From Chara braunii (Eukaryota; Streptophyta; Charophyceae; Charales; Characeae): a stretch of 51,780 nt of DNA. A model generated the notes under the pieces. The model saw only the letters and a program-made list of their open reading frames with translations. It had not been told where the DNA came from and made no database searches. Of this stretch, positions 10,121-20,937 are shown one piece after another. The number at the start of each line of letters is the position of its first letter. Positions within the stretch are counted from its first letter, which is position 1. Both the position numbers and the translations under genes were made by a program. The stretch is taken from the NCBI GenBank assembly GCA_003427395.1, contig BFEA01000038.1, positions 4,038,660-4,090,439 of the forward strand. The letters run 5' to 3'.

Positions 10121-10341
10121 TGGATATAATGTGTGTAATGACCAGACTGGGGGAGATAGTCAAAGCGACCAAAGCCAACAACAACCAGCAACCAAGGTGA
10201 AGACTAGACCAGCATACAATACCCATGGACTTATCCCTTGGGTGGTGCGCAGACAGTGTCTATAATAGTACCATGCACCAGCCCAGGGGAGTGTGTGTCT
10301 TGCCGTGCGTCATTCTAATGCCCTGCCTGTGTCCATGCACG

Positions 10342-10420
10342 AGGCTGCAGAGTTTGAACCCACAACCTCATACCACAACGAGCATTTCCAACTAGTGCTC
10401 TAACCACTGAGCTACCAGGA
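10342..10420 (-). repeat. tRNA-like sequence (SINE head or tRNA relic)
   Basis: The minus strand reads GGTAGCTCAGTGGTTAGAGC, a near-perfect box A and D-arm, then GTGGGTTCAAACTC as box B about 50 nt later. The acceptor stem does not pair and the anticodon arm is unconvincing, so a functional tRNA is unlikely. It lies about 550 bp upstream of the chromovirus LTR. Confidence 0.65.
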
Positions 10421-10966
10421 GAAAAACCGCGTTGTTCTATTCCCCTACACAGCCGCTTTTTCGTAGAACTAGGTAACCCATTCAGAGTGGGTTATGTGGT
10501 TCTATGGTTTTGGAGAGGATATCGTTGTTTGTGATGAAGAAAAAAAAAAAATTCTGGAGATTGCTTGACATGCCGTGCTCGATCAATATCGCAGCGTCAT
10601 CATAGAGGCGCAGTCGGCTGTATAATATTTTAGTTTTTTATTAAACAATCTGTCATTTGCAATTTCAAGTCATTCAGTCGCACAGGTCGGCCAGGTGCAT
10701 GTGTAGCGTAGGCACGTTTCCGTGTATGATGCCGTGATTATAGCGGTGAAGATGCATTGCTTCAGCGTTTGGCATTTTTTGTTGTTTTCAAAGCAGTGAT
10801 GCGACTATCTTCGTGAAATGTTAATGGATGTCAATGGATATTTGGGTTCAAGTTCTTGGATGTGGCCATCGTGTCAGGCCACATACACAGCAGATGGAAC
10901 CGTTGAAAATTTGGCTGTTGTTTCCATGGATGTGGTCGTGGATCTAGCTCTTATTCATTTGGGATT
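10421..10966. other. Spacer upstream of the LTR, nothing recognised
   Basis: Unique-looking sequence with an A13 run near 10538-10550. No gene. The last bases before the LTR are GGATT. Confidence 0.5.
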
Positions 10967-11280
10967 TGTAGCGGACCTCTGGTTGGCCTGTGAGAACAGA
11001 CCAGCCCCTTGGCCTGTTCTCATAGGCCTGTGTTGTATTCGGGGTAGTCCAGTCCAGGCCGGTAGCTTTGTCGGTACCGGCCAGTCCAGTCCAGTCCAGT
11101 CAGTCTGGTGGGGTATACCCCAGCTGTTGTCTATTTCTGAGATCATTCTACATTGGCACATTTTGAAGTACGTGCGTTGGAGTCCAGCGTGGGAGCTACG
11201 CTATGCCATCTCGCTTCCCCTTCATCCTCCATCTCCATCTCTATCCCAGGCGGAGCACCACACCTAGTGGGTCCGCCACA
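10967..11280 (+). repeat. 5' LTR
   Basis: Begins TGTAGCGGACC and ends GGGTCCGCCACA, giving canonical TG...CA ends inside an imperfect 11-bp inverted repeat. It contains a CCAGT pentamer array near 11082-11104. The matching LTR is at 34507-34815. A primer binding site follows directly. Confidence 0.92.
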
Positions 11281-11281
11281 G

Positions 11282-11299
11282 TGGTATCAAAGCGGGAAC
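11282..11299 (+). promoter_or_regulatory. Primer binding site, initiator Met tRNA type
   Basis: TGGTATCAAAGC lies one base after the 5' LTR. The plant retrotransposon consensus complementary to the 3' end of initiator Met tRNA is TGGTATCAGAGC, so there is one G-to-A change. It would prime minus-strand cDNA synthesis. Confidence 0.9.
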
Positions 11300-11363
11300 G
11301 TTCCCCGCTCCCACCCACCGCACCGCATAGCAGGGAAAACAGCCAAAACCGAACAACGGGTTT

Positions 11364-11560
11364 TTTGGCTGTTTTTTCAGTTTTTTGCAGCAAAAAACAG
11401 CGGGAAAACGTGCAGCAGCGAGGGAGCGATATGTGGCGAAAAAGACAGTTGCTGCCACGACGCGGGCGCTTGGCTGTTTTTTCAGTTTTTTGCAGCGAAA
11501 AACAACGGGAAAACGTGCAGCAGCGAGGGAGCGACACGTGGCGAAAAAGAGAGTTACCGC
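11364..11560 (+). repeat. Tandem duplication in the retroelement leader
   Basis: TTGGCTGTTTTTTCAGTTTT starts near 11364 and 11469; both are followed by TTTGCAGC, GGGAAAACGTGCAGCAGCG and GTGGCGAAAAAGA. The period is about 105 bp and similarity is over 90%. It lies in the untranslated leader between primer site and gag. Confidence 0.88.
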
Positions 11561-11654
11561 TAGGCCATGGCCGCCGCACATGCACGCGCCACGTGCCCAT
11601 GCTAGCCCGCTGCCCCGCCCCGCCCTGCTCCAAGATTACTTATTATCTGGGTCC

Positions 11655-11757
11655 GGGATGTTGCTACTGCCAAGGTTTGAACCTGGGCAACTGTCACTCA
11701 TGTGCGTGTGTAGCCAGTGCCTTACCACACTGGCCACAACCACAGTTTGAGATAATA
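11655..11757 (-). repeat. tRNA-like sequence inside the leader
   Basis: The minus strand has box A-like TGGCCAGTGTGGTAAGGC (11719-11736) and box B-like CCAGGTTCAAACCTTGG (about 11671-11687). The interval is longer than in tRNA. Probably a SINE fragment inserted into the chromovirus leader. Confidence 0.55.
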
Positions 11758-12089
11758 TTGTGGCTCGCTGGTGTTAAAGAAGTGCCACAACAACTATTTG
11801 CTCCCCCCCCCGCGCCACGGCGGTGGGGAGACACTGTGGCTGCCGCTGCCTGTGCCCGTGGCCATCCGCAGTGCCACGTGGCAGTCTGTTGTGGACCGTG
11901 AAGACCCCCTAATCAGGGCCTGCTCTACAGTGGTGAGAGTCTGCTCACACAGCACACCCTGGATCGGCAGTGCTGCTACTAGGGGCTGATCAAGATCTCA
12001 ACCCTCTCCCTCCTCCAGTTGGCTTGCTGCAGTGAAGGTCAAGACCTTCCTGGTCTTGGTATACCTTGTGCCCTTGGAAACACCAAGGG

Positions 12090-12480
12090 TCAGGTATCAC
12101 CTCTCTCTTCCCTCTCCCTACTAACCCACTTTCTCTACCTTTTCTCTCTCCTCTTACTCACCCACTCTACTTCCTCTTCTGCCTCACTCACTTCCTTCTT
12201 ATCACTCACCACTCATACCCCTCTCCCTACCCCACCTTTTCTCCCACCACCCACTATTTTACTCTATTTTATTCATTCATTTTCTTTTCTTTCTCCTCTT
12301 TTCTCTTTGCTTCTTGATCTCTCTCCATCTTTCCCATCCCTTTTATCTCTCATTCTCTCACCCTCCTCTTCCCCAACTACAACCCCATCACTTCCTCCCT
12401 CTTCCCCCTTCACTCTTTCTCTTTCTCTCACCAATTTCTCTCTTTTCTCCTTCACTTTTTCTCCCCCCCCCCCCCCTCCC
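12090..12480 (+). repeat. CT-rich pyrimidine tract
   Basis: Nearly pure pyrimidine sequence with a C14 run near 12463-12477. It creates long Leu/Ser/Pro frames that are not genes. It lies in the retroelement leader. Confidence 0.85.
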
Positions 12481-12696
12481 CCAAACTTTGAAATTTTTTT
12501 TTTTTTCTTTTTTTTATATTTTTTTTCATTTATAGTTTCTCATTTTTTCAAAAAATTGAATTATCTCATTCCCCACCTTCTTTTCTCATTTTTTGATTTA
12601 TTTCATTTTCTTTTTATTTATTCCAAAAATTCGATTTTTTTTGCGGTACCCTTAAATCTGATTAGGAATTACTCATTCTCGCTTTTGGCACACATT

Positions 12697-12985
12697 TTGA
12701 CCCCGTGGGGTTAACGAAGTGCTACCGAAATTTTCTCATTTTACTTAGCCTTTTTTTTGCACACTTCATCGACCCCATGGGGGTAACGAAATGCTGCCGA
12801 AATTTTTGAAAAATCAGACACTTCATTTTTCTTCATCTCCTCATTTACTAATTTATTTATTTATTTTTTTTTTGAAATTTTTAATTTGCGACATTTTGAA
12901 ACTTAGTGTGCTTATCTTGCTCTCTCCTTTCCCTTGCCACATTCTTGACCACATGGGGGGTAGGGAAATGTTGCCGAAAATTCCA
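12697..12985 (+). repeat. Three spaced copies of a leader motif
   Basis: A phrase of the form GACCCCRTGGGG, GTAACGAARTGCTRCCGAAA occurs at about 12700-12734, 12771-12807 and, more diverged, 12949-12985. Each is preceded by a CACA/TTTTGACC-like approach and followed by a T-rich run. The distances are about 71 and 178 bp. Confidence 0.8.
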
Positions 12986-13324
12986 AAAAAATAAATATTA
13001 TTTTTTTTTGCACATTTTGTTTACTTACTTATTTAATTATTGTTTACTTACTTCTTTAATTATTGTTTACTTATTAGGTCAACGGTACCCTACCCTAACC
13101 ACTCAAACTCCGGTTAGGGTTTTCTTAAGGTTTTTCTAGGGTTTAGAGTTTTTCTAACCCTCCCTACTCCCCGTTTCCATTCGGATACCTTGGACCTGAA
13201 CCACCCTTCCCCCTTTGCGGGCGTCCGCGCTCGACTCACTAGCTTCACCCGTCGCTTTCTACCGTGGACCCCCCCCTGTGCCCTCTGCTCATGCGCCCCC
13301 TTCAGTTCGACCCATCACCTCCCC

Positions 13325-14153
13325 ATGGGCGACGGCGTGCCACAAGCTGCGGACGTGGCGACGACCTCTGCACCGGGATCCATACCCGTACCAGCGGACC
13401 AGGGTCATCAGCCCCAGGGGGATTTGCACACCCTCATCACCTCCCTCCTTGCGCCCTTACAAGCGAAGGTGGCAACTCTTGCCGCTGGACTGTGGCAACT
13501 CCAGGATGTTGGTCGTCCTTCCTCCTCCCACTCTCTCTCTTCTCCCGGCTCCCAGTCCGGGTCCCCCGTCCTCCGACATGGTGGGCACGGCGGAGCTTCC
13601 TCCTCCGCCACCCCCGACCCGGCCATCCTGGTGACCGTTCACACCCTTAGCACGACGGCCGCCACGGGTCAGATCCTCCCTCACTCTACGGGCGTACCCG
13701 CTCAGATTCCGACCACTACGGCCATGGGACCACAACCCGATGCCATGGTCTCAGTTTTTCCGGGTGCCACGTTTCTTCCTCCCCTTTGCACGACCGCCGC
13801 GCCGCCTAACTCTCCCCCTTACGGGATGCCCCCCGCCGCTCGTGCATCTACTTCTGCCACTCCTCGCTCATTCTACTTTTGACATCTCGAGGACGAGCTT
13901 GCTCACACCCGGGCCGACATCGCCCTCTTACGCCTTCCGCCACCCCTACCCTCAGAGGTGGTCACGCCTTCGGGCGCACCCCCTTCTTCCTCTACCCTTC
14001 CTTCCATCATGATGTCGGCTCGCTTCCCTCGCCCTGCACCCCCTCCACCCTCATCCTACCTTCGACCTCTTCTACCGCAGCTCCCTCGCAGCCTGCCGCT
14101 GTAGCCCCCGCTGCTCCTCCATGTGGCCCGGGTGTACAGTCAGTTGCGCTGTC
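13325..14153 (+). pseudogene. Chromovirus gag, N-terminal part
   Basis: The frame begins at ATG 13325 (MGDGVPQAADVATTS) about 2 kb after the primer site. It shows a Leu-rich helical stretch (LLAPLQAKVATLAAGL) and long Pro/Ser/Thr/Ala-rich linkers typical of Gypsy gag upstream of the capsid core. TGA 13880-13882 interrupts it; the same frame continues with HLEDELAHTRADIALL to TAG 14102-14104, and an overlapping frame carries a Pro/Ala linker to the point where element X begins. The capsid core resumes at 22802 on the far side of X. Assignment rests on position and composition rather than on a domain match. Confidence 0.6.
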
Positions 14154-14158
14154 GGACC

Positions 14159-14180
14159 AAATACCCTTACAAGGGTATTT
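14159..14180. other. Terminal hairpin of X copy 2
   Basis: AAATACCCTT and AAGGGTATTT form a perfect 10-bp stem with a 2-nt loop. The counterpart in X copy 1 is at 31984-32005. Confidence 0.85.
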
Positions 14181-14567
14181 GGCCATGCTTTTACATTCGA
14201 CACGGTGATGGCATCGGCTACCACGACGGAGCCAGTCTGGGATGAAAAGGGTGTGCACGCTTTGGCGTTACACTTGAGACGATTTCCTCGGCCTTTGAGG
14301 CCTCGGCGAATCGGTGAGAAAATTTCAAAAATATGCGCGCGCGTTGTTGTGACGCGCGCTGTGATGGTTAGGATTAATAGTAATACCCTCTGACCGAAAG
14401 GATCGAGGGGTTGATTGAGTTAATGTTGTGTCGGGTAGATCCACGACACACACTGTGACTTGGCCCGGTACCTGCCTACCTGCGGATATTGGGCGTCTAA
14501 AAATACCAATGTTTGTCTTCCTCTACTCGGCCTTCGAGTCGGGTACTCAACACATCTACCTTTACTT

Positions 14568-14709
14568 GGTATGGCACTGACCTACCTGCCACTTGAGTGT
14601 TTTCCCCGCCACGACCTTCAGTGTCGCGGCCATAGCTAGGTACCAGCCTGCCCGCCGCTTGAGTGTTTTCCCCGCCACGACCCTCAATGTCGCAGCCACG
14701 GCTAAATAC
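14568..14709. repeat. 71-bp tandem duplication
   Basis: Units 14568-14638 and 14639-14709 share CTTGAGTGTTTTCCCCGCC, ACGACC, TGTCGC and GCTA at the same offsets. About 80% identical by eye. Confidence 0.88.
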
Positions 14710-14902
14710 CGGCCCTTCGGGCCTTCCGGTTAACGAAGTACCCTTGTAGGTCACACACACACTCAAGCCAACAAGCACTCAGACAGGCAGGTATGCCAGC
14801 CGGCAAGTGCGCACACCTGCAAACTTAGAAACGGGCTCTGACCACTAGACGGACTGAGCCCACTTCTACATATACCTGAGCAGCCCCTCTTCTAATCGAA
14901 GT

Positions 14903-14985
14903 AGGAGCTAGCTCAGTAGGTCTCGATGGAGATTGACAATCGAATGATTCGGGGATCGAATCCATTTGACCCCGAGCTAGCTCCT
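14903..14985 (+). ncRNA. tRNA-like module with self-complementary ends (R3a)
   Basis: The ends AGGAGCTAGCTC and GAGCTAGCTCCT are perfectly complementary over 12 bp. Inside are box A-like TAGCTCAGTAGG and box B-like GGGATCGAATCC, and a T5 run follows, as in a Pol III terminator. The body does not fold as an ordinary tRNA. A related module, read from the other strand, occurs in X copy 1 at 31346-31435. Whether it is transcribed is unknown. Confidence 0.55.
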
Positions 14986-15023
14986 TTTTGGCAAGGAGCT
15001 CCGATACACTTTACCCTGCGTAC

Positions 15024-15110
15024 GGACGGCCGGGACTTGAACCCGCGACCTCTGTGGAAAAAGTTAGTAGAGTTAGTTAGGTAGTCAGAACCGACTGTGG
15101 CTGAGGCCCG
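15024..15110 (-). repeat. tRNA-like 3' half
   Basis: The minus strand contains GTCGCGGGTTCAAGTCCCGG, a perfect box B and T-arm. No convincing box A or acceptor stem is found. Likely a tRNA-derived fragment. Confidence 0.5.
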
Positions 15111-15139
15111 ACACTTGGCAGTTTAGGGTGGTTAGTAGT

Positions 15140-15860
15140 AAGATTTTAGATTTTGTTCTTTCTTTTCTTTTCTTTTCTTTTTATTTCTTTTCTTCTTGTT
15201 TTCATTTTCTTTTATTCTTTGAGTTAAATCATTTCTTTTTTTTTCTTTTCCTTTCAGCGGGCACGAATCTCTTACCTTGAATGCACTTGCCCCAAATTCT
15301 GGGCAAGTTCATTACCGCACAGGCCACTGATCCGGGATGTCGAGGTCGGCTCACTCGGTACTGGCCCTTGCCTCGGGGAGAAAGATAGCAGAGTGGAATG
15401 AGACGCGCGAGGGAGGCAGCGCACGCAAGGAGAAGATATGGCGAGTGGGGTCGCGGGAGAAGTGGCGCAAGCCAGGGAGAAAAAGTAGGAAGGGAGAAGA
15501 AGAAGCAGAAAGGAGAGAAGAAGAGGAAGAACAAGAAGAAGAGGAGGAAGAAGAAGAAGAAGGAAGAAGAAGAAGGAGAAGGAGGAGGAGGGAGACGAAA
15601 GAAAGGGCGACTTACCTGTCGTCGGCCCGACTCGTTGGAAGGCATGTCTGTGCCTGTCGTGTCCTCCCATGTAGCGGCGATGATAGGCTGCGCTCCGTGA
15701 AGGATTGTGTGAGCTGAGAGAGGGAAATGACCCCGACGACGTCGACGACGATGACGATTGCGACTACTATGATGATGACTACAACAACAACTACTACGGC
15801 GACGACGACGACAAAGACGACGACAACGAGTATGAGAGAGAGAGGACAGGTAAGTCTCCC
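15140..15860. repeat. Low-complexity T-rich, GA-rich and GAC-rich stretches
   Basis: T/TTTCT-rich to about 15255, then GAAGAA-rich 15480-15605, then GACGAC/ACAACA-rich 15731-15830. Frames through this region on either strand are compositional artefacts. Confidence 0.8.
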
Positions 15861-15964
15861 TCCCCATGACTGGACTCACTCTGCCTTCGTCTAATACTAC
15901 GAGTAAAATAGAAGAATCTACCACTACACTATGGAACTATACACTACTACACACGTGTACATAG

Positions 15965-15965
<1 letters not shown>

Positions 15966-16043
<78 letters not shown>
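15966..16043. repeat. (GT)n microsatellite
   Basis: About 39 GT units, ending in GTGC variants. Confidence 0.97.
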
Positions 16044-16047
<4 letters not shown>

Positions 16048-16112
16048 CGTGCGTGTGAAGTGTTTGGATCGCGGCGACCTCATGCTACCTCCTTCGAGAG
16101 GATGAGCAAACG

Positions 16113-16154
16113 AAATAAATAAATAAATAAATAAATAAAATAAATAAATAAATA
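16113..16154. repeat. (AAAT)n microsatellite
   Basis: About nine AAAT units with one interruption. Confidence 0.92.
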
Positions 16155-16249
16155 GAGTCGAATGAATCTATCCCTACAATGTGGGAAATACACTACCACT
16201 ACTACACGTGTGTGTATGTATGTGTGTGTGTGTGTATGAGTGTGTGTAC

Positions 16250-16251
<2 letters not shown>

Positions 16252-16319
<68 letters not shown>

Positions 16320-16639
16320 NNNNNNNNNNNNNNNNNNNNNNNNNNNNNNNNNNNNNNNNNNNNNNNNNNNNNNNNNNNNNNNNNNNNNNNNNNNNNNNNN
16401 NNNNNNNNNNNNNNNNNNNNNNNNNNNNNNNNNNNNNNNNNNNNNNNNNNNNNNNNNNNNNNNNNNNNNNNNNNNNNNNNNNNNNNNNNNNNNNNNNNNN
16501 NNNNNNNNNNNNNNNNNNNNNNNNNNNNNNNNNNNNNNNNNNNNNNNNNNNNNNNNNNNNNNNNNNNNNNNNNNNNNNNNNNNNNNNNNNNNNNNNNNNN
16601 NNNNNNNNNNNNNNNNNNNNNNNNNNNNNNNNNNNNNNN

Positions 16640-16681
<42 letters not shown>
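16252..16681. repeat. (GA)n array spanning a 320-N assembly gap
   Basis: GA units run from 16252 to 16319, then 320 N (16320-16639), then GA to 16681. The true length is unknown. Confidence 0.97.
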
Positions 16682-16683
<2 letters not shown>

Positions 16684-16859
16684 GAAAAGTCTCCAACCTT
16701 GGACGGCGGCTAAATCTCCAGCCCGCGCCTCGCCACGCTACACTTGGATCGATAGAACGAGCAAGGCAAAAAGTGGCAGTGTATATTTCCCCATTTCAGC
16801 GGATGATTCATTCCGTCCTTGCTCGTCCTGTCGATGGGATGTGTACGTGTGAGACGTTC

Positions 16860-16862
<3 letters not shown>

Positions 16863-16923
<61 letters not shown>
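16863..16923. repeat. (GA)n microsatellite
   Basis: About 30 GA units; flanks differ from the array at 16252. Confidence 0.97.
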
Positions 16924-16927
<4 letters not shown>

Positions 16928-17320
16928 GTACACGTTGCATCTGTGTGTTGGGGATCGAGGGTGTGAGTGATATGGGGGACATACCTGGTGCTTGAGGCGA
17001 ACAGCATTGGCCGAGATCTGCTCGTACTTCGGGGATCTGTTGACGTCATCAGCGGCATTGTAGATAGGCTTTATAGGATCTGCCATCTGTAGTCTGGGCG
17101 CTGAGCGCCAGATAGGATATCGACATGGGTTCTTCGTTGATGATGATGATGAGACTATTCCAGCATTGTCAATTATGAGCATTTGGTGTGCTCTTATTTG
17201 GCGAAACTCGTTATGCGATTTTGATTTTGGTTCGAGGTCATGACTATCTGGTTTTATGTGTATGTTGCTGCTTGGTTTCTGAAATCTGTTGTCGATCATT
17301 TTCTTTGCATTATGATTACG

Positions 17321-17373
<53 letters not shown>
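16924..17373. repeat. Spacer ending in (ATT)n
   Basis: No gene. An ATT array occupies about 17321-17373, preceded by TTTGCATTATGATTACG. This is one of several loci here where unrelated or distantly related sequence ends in (ATT)n. Confidence 0.7.
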
Positions 17374-17374
<1 letters not shown>

Positions 17375-18469
17375 TCATCCTAGGAAGATAGCAGCTACGT
17401 GTGTTTGAAGGAAAGACCGGAATAGAACACAGTGGGAAGGAAGAAAGAGCACTCACGGGAAGAGGGAAAGTATGAGAGGAAAAGAACAGGGGGATCGATT
17501 TCCCCCGTTTGAATGGAACCTGGCTGGTATCGTGGCCAGGTACGGTGCAGGAGGAGGAGGTGCGCAGAAGGGGGGAGGCGATTGTGTGAAAGAAGGAGGA
17601 AAAGAAGTAGAAGAAGATGAAGAAGAAAAGGAGAAAGAGGGAGTATGAGGAAGATAGACTTTAGTGTGTGAGTGTGTGTGAGAGAGGGAAGTGTGTGGGG
17701 TGTTCAGGATGGTCCAAAGTTAAGATGTGTGCGAACAAGTGGTGTTGAACACAGTGACAAGAGTTGAAATGTACAGGCGCTGACGCGCCATAACCTGCCA
17801 AAGCTAGTTTGCATCTGAAATATGTTCTCAGGTTCCATATCTCTAAGTTTCGAGTAGGCGCTATGCACCAGTGTGGATCGCCGTCTGTTGCATGTATGCG
17901 AAGTGGAGAAGAGAGTGAGTCTGACTGCATATAAGCCACTATGTGTGTGTGTGAGAGAGGGAGAGAGGGACTTCCCCTGCCAATCGTCAATGACATCATC
18001 CGAGCCACCAGACTGAGACTCACCCAGACACACTTGCACTTGCGCACACAGCGTCCAAACTCAACACAGTAAGCACGGGACATACATGCAAGATCGCTTT
18101 ATCACTAACATATCCAGAGAACACAACAAACAAGGTCTGATTCTACATCTTTACCGAAAACATCAATGAGACAACGGACTAGGTTTTTTTCAGAAAAGAT
18201 CAGAGTTCTTGCACAGCACACAACAAAAGCGATGATGCAAAGGTAACGGTTCCCCAATCAAAACATATGCACACAGAGAAAGAGAGAGACAGAGGAAGCG
18301 AGATAGAGAGAAAGGGGAGACTGGATACGTACCTGGTACATGAAGAGAGGTCGGCTATGAAAATTGACATCATGAGCTTTGGTCTTCGGGTATAGAAGTG
18401 AGACTTACGTCTGGACACAGCTGTAGGTAGGACAGTAGACTAGAATAAGATAGGTATTGGGCATCAGAC
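17374..18469. other. Spacer with purine-rich runs, nothing recognised
   Basis: GAAGAAGA-rich stretches at about 17590-17640 and 18275-18315. I see no gene, tRNA box pair or family repeat. Confidence 0.45.
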
Positions 18470-18666
18470 ACAGAGGATGACTTTGGATACTGTGTTGGTA
18501 TGGCCTACGGGCTCAAACCTTGATTCAATACTTCATTGTATTGCTCTATATGGATGGTTTCTTGATGCATTTGTACTCTCTGCTTGGACATGACAACTTG
18601 GACATCTGTGTGATTACGCAACTTGTTTTTCTGTTTATCGTTCACACTCGTATTCCGTACATATTA

Positions 18667-18714
<48 letters not shown>
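18470..18714 (+). repeat. Dispersed repeat R5 with (ATT)n tail, copy a
   Basis: GGTATGGCCTACGG, TACTTCATTGTATTG, TATGGATGG, TTGATGCAT and CTCTCTGC correspond in order to the copy at 20757-20937. Both end in (ATT)n (here 18668-18714). The arrangement is like a SINE with a microsatellite tail. Confidence 0.75.
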
Positions 18715-19194
18715 CATCATCTTTGTCATCATTACTTCTATTAGTAGCCTTGGCCATAAATACAGCTAAGTACGTTTGAGAAAGTGAAAAGGAGAGACCG
18801 GGGGTGTAGGTGTGTGGAGAAGGAAAAGATCGAAGAGGGAGAAAGGAGGAGAATGAGGGAATAAGCAGGGATAAGGAGGATGAGTCTGAAGAAAAGGAGA
18901 AGGAGAGGGTTAACAGTCGTCGACTGGGCCAGATTCGCAATATGGACCGAACACAGGCCGCGAGCAGGTGAACACGGGCAACTATCATAGGCCCAAGGCT
19001 TGATTCGTTTGGACTGGGGCTCAGCCTCTCTGGGCCCGCCGGAAGCTTCTGAGCAGGGGCTCAGTGCAGCCAGGTTACACGCAAGGCAGGCAGACCATGT
19101 CCATTAAGGAAAGGGCCTGCCCGCTCATTGAACATTCAGGCACAGTCTGCATGTTGCGCTAACACTTGTCAGCGCTCACGCATTCATGGGCGCC
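18715..19194. other. Spacer, nothing recognised
   Basis: Purine-rich from about 18780 to 18910, then mixed sequence. No gene. Confidence 0.45.
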
Positions 19195-19600
19195 CGCAGG
19201 CCACCAGTGCACAGTCGCGTGCACAGGTACACAGTCACTCGGGTGTACGGTGACATAGTCACAGTACACAGTGACACAACATACACGGATATGCGGTGAT
19301 ATGCAGACATACTACACATACACACAGTGGAATAGACACAGATGGTGTGACACGCACGGTCACACATACACGTACACCGACACATATACATTGTACCACA
19401 GTGCACAGTGACTGTCACATACACGGTGCACAGTAGCACAGTGCACAGTCACACACATGTGCACAGTGACTGTTACATACATGGTGCACAGACAGAGTGC
19501 ACAGTCACACACCCGGTCACGCACAGTCACAAACATGCCGTAACATATATACACAGTGAAAAACACGCACAACCATTGTGACACACACACACACTACACT
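19195..19600. repeat. Degenerate CACAGTG/GTGCACAG repeat tract
   Basis: Many spaced variants of CACAGTGCACAGTCAC, GTGCACAGTGACTG and CATACACGGTG. The clearest duplicate pair is at about 19405-19435 and 19459-19490. It makes Cys/Val/Thr-rich frames that are not genes. Confidence 0.75.
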
Positions 19601-19741
19601 CTATCTCTGTCACGACCACTTCAACTTCGGGCAACCGCAAACCACCTTGCACAAGTCGCTGTGACAGGGCTTCCGCGTGGCTCACGCAGGAATGAATATA
19701 CTCCGGAAACTCGTTGGTCTGCCGTTTTGCCATCGGCCCAT

Positions 19742-20127
19742 GATGCTCACAGTCCCCGTGGTACTTGCTGGACCGAACGGGGACTGACTGAACCTTACCG
19801 CTGACTGATTGCAGACTCACTGCTAACCTGTGCAATTGCACTGCAGTTTAGTCCACCACTTGACTCGCCACTTGCCCACTTGCAGACCTCCCTGAAGGAC
19901 TACAGCTAGACTTCTGGAACTCACTAAGACCTCTACTCTATAGATCTACAGATCTAACCCCTGCCGCCTATGGACCTATGACAGACCTACCAACTGTATA
20001 TGAATACACAGGTCACAGGTTCAACTCTCGGGACTACACAGATGTTGTACATGGGTAGGGTGAGGTCTAGGGATCGAGCCCTGAGATCTGCGTCAGTAAC
20101 TGCAAAGAGGTGAAAAACGTTTCACTG
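19742..20127. repeat. Dispersed repeat R4, copy a
   Basis: Shares with 20432-20700 the ordered phrases TACTTGCTGGAC, ACCGCTGAC, GACTCACTGCT, GACCTACAACA-like text, TCTAGGGATCGARCC and GATCTGC, then GTGAAAA. The minus strand has tRNA box B-like CAGGGCTCGATCCCTAG. An (ATT)n-like tract follows at 20128-20178. Confidence 0.75.
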
Positions 20128-20130
20128 TTG

Positions 20131-20168
<38 letters not shown>

Positions 20169-20178
20169 GTTTATTATT
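20128..20178. repeat. (ATT)n tract
   Basis: ATT units with one AGT and one GTT variant, directly after repeat R4 copy a. Confidence 0.93.
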
Positions 20179-20431
20179 GCTGCAATCAGAATTGCTTTCT
20201 TCTCACTTACATGCATGCGGACATACTTCACACCATGCGACTCGGGTGCTGATGATGTATGCATGGTCTGCATTACGAACATTTAATTGGTCTGATCATT
20301 GGTACTTTGGTCTTTCGCTGCGCTATCCTGCACTGTAGGAGAGGTTGGTTCTTGTTCTAGTCTGCGCCTTTACGGTATGCGACTTGCACTGTCTCACATA
20401 TATGTACACTGATACGGGGCACGGGGCACAC

Positions 20432-20700
20432 AGTCCTTTGTGATACTTGCTGGACTGGACTGAGACCGTCTAGACTGTACCGCTGACAGCATGGGGACTC
20501 ACTGCTGCAACCTTGGCCCTACATGACAGGTACACAGTTCAAGACCTGACTCCTACGAGGACCTACAACAACTGCAAAGGACACCTACGGCGCAGGTCAT
20601 GGGATCAAACCTGCGAGGTACTATAGACATGTAATTGGGATCTAGGGATCGAACCTTGGGATCTGCATGTGTGACAGCGAAGGTGAAAACTGTTTTATAT
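20432..20700. repeat. Dispersed repeat R4, copy b
   Basis: Partner of 19742-20127, with two box B-like stretches in reverse orientation (GCAGGTTTGATCCC and AAGGTTCGATCCC on the minus strand). It is shorter than copy a. Confidence 0.75.
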
Positions 20701-20756
20701 GATAGGAGGGACAGGTAGTGAAGACCAGGTACTGGTCGACAGACAGGGAGGAGCGA

Positions 20757-20937
20757 CTTAGATATTGTGTGGGTGTGGCCTACGGATTGAACGGTAACTC
20801 ATTACCTCATTGTAATACTTTCATTTGGATGGAATATTGATGCATCTCAGCTCTCTACACATTACTTGACCATCTGGACTTTTGCATGATTGATTGATAT
20901 TTTGTCTTCTATATAGCACGCTTATGCCTACTCCTTG

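Noticed and set aside
10342-10420. Functional tRNA gene on the minus strand
   Set aside because: Box A and box B are good, but the acceptor stem does not pair and the anticodon arm is not convincing.
12019-12714. 231-codon Ser/Leu/Pro/Phe-rich frame
   Set aside because: Produced by the CT-rich tract in the retroelement leader.
13190-13324. Extending the gag start upstream to 13190
   Set aside because: The upstream open frame has no ATG in good context and no gag-like sequence; ATG 13325 is the first plausible start.
16179-16970. 263-codon Arg-Glu repeat frame
   Set aside because: It is a (GA)n microsatellite across an N gap.
19195-19600. CACAGTG tract as a CRISPR-like array
   Set aside because: Units are degenerate, have no constant length and no unique spacers; the window is eukaryotic.
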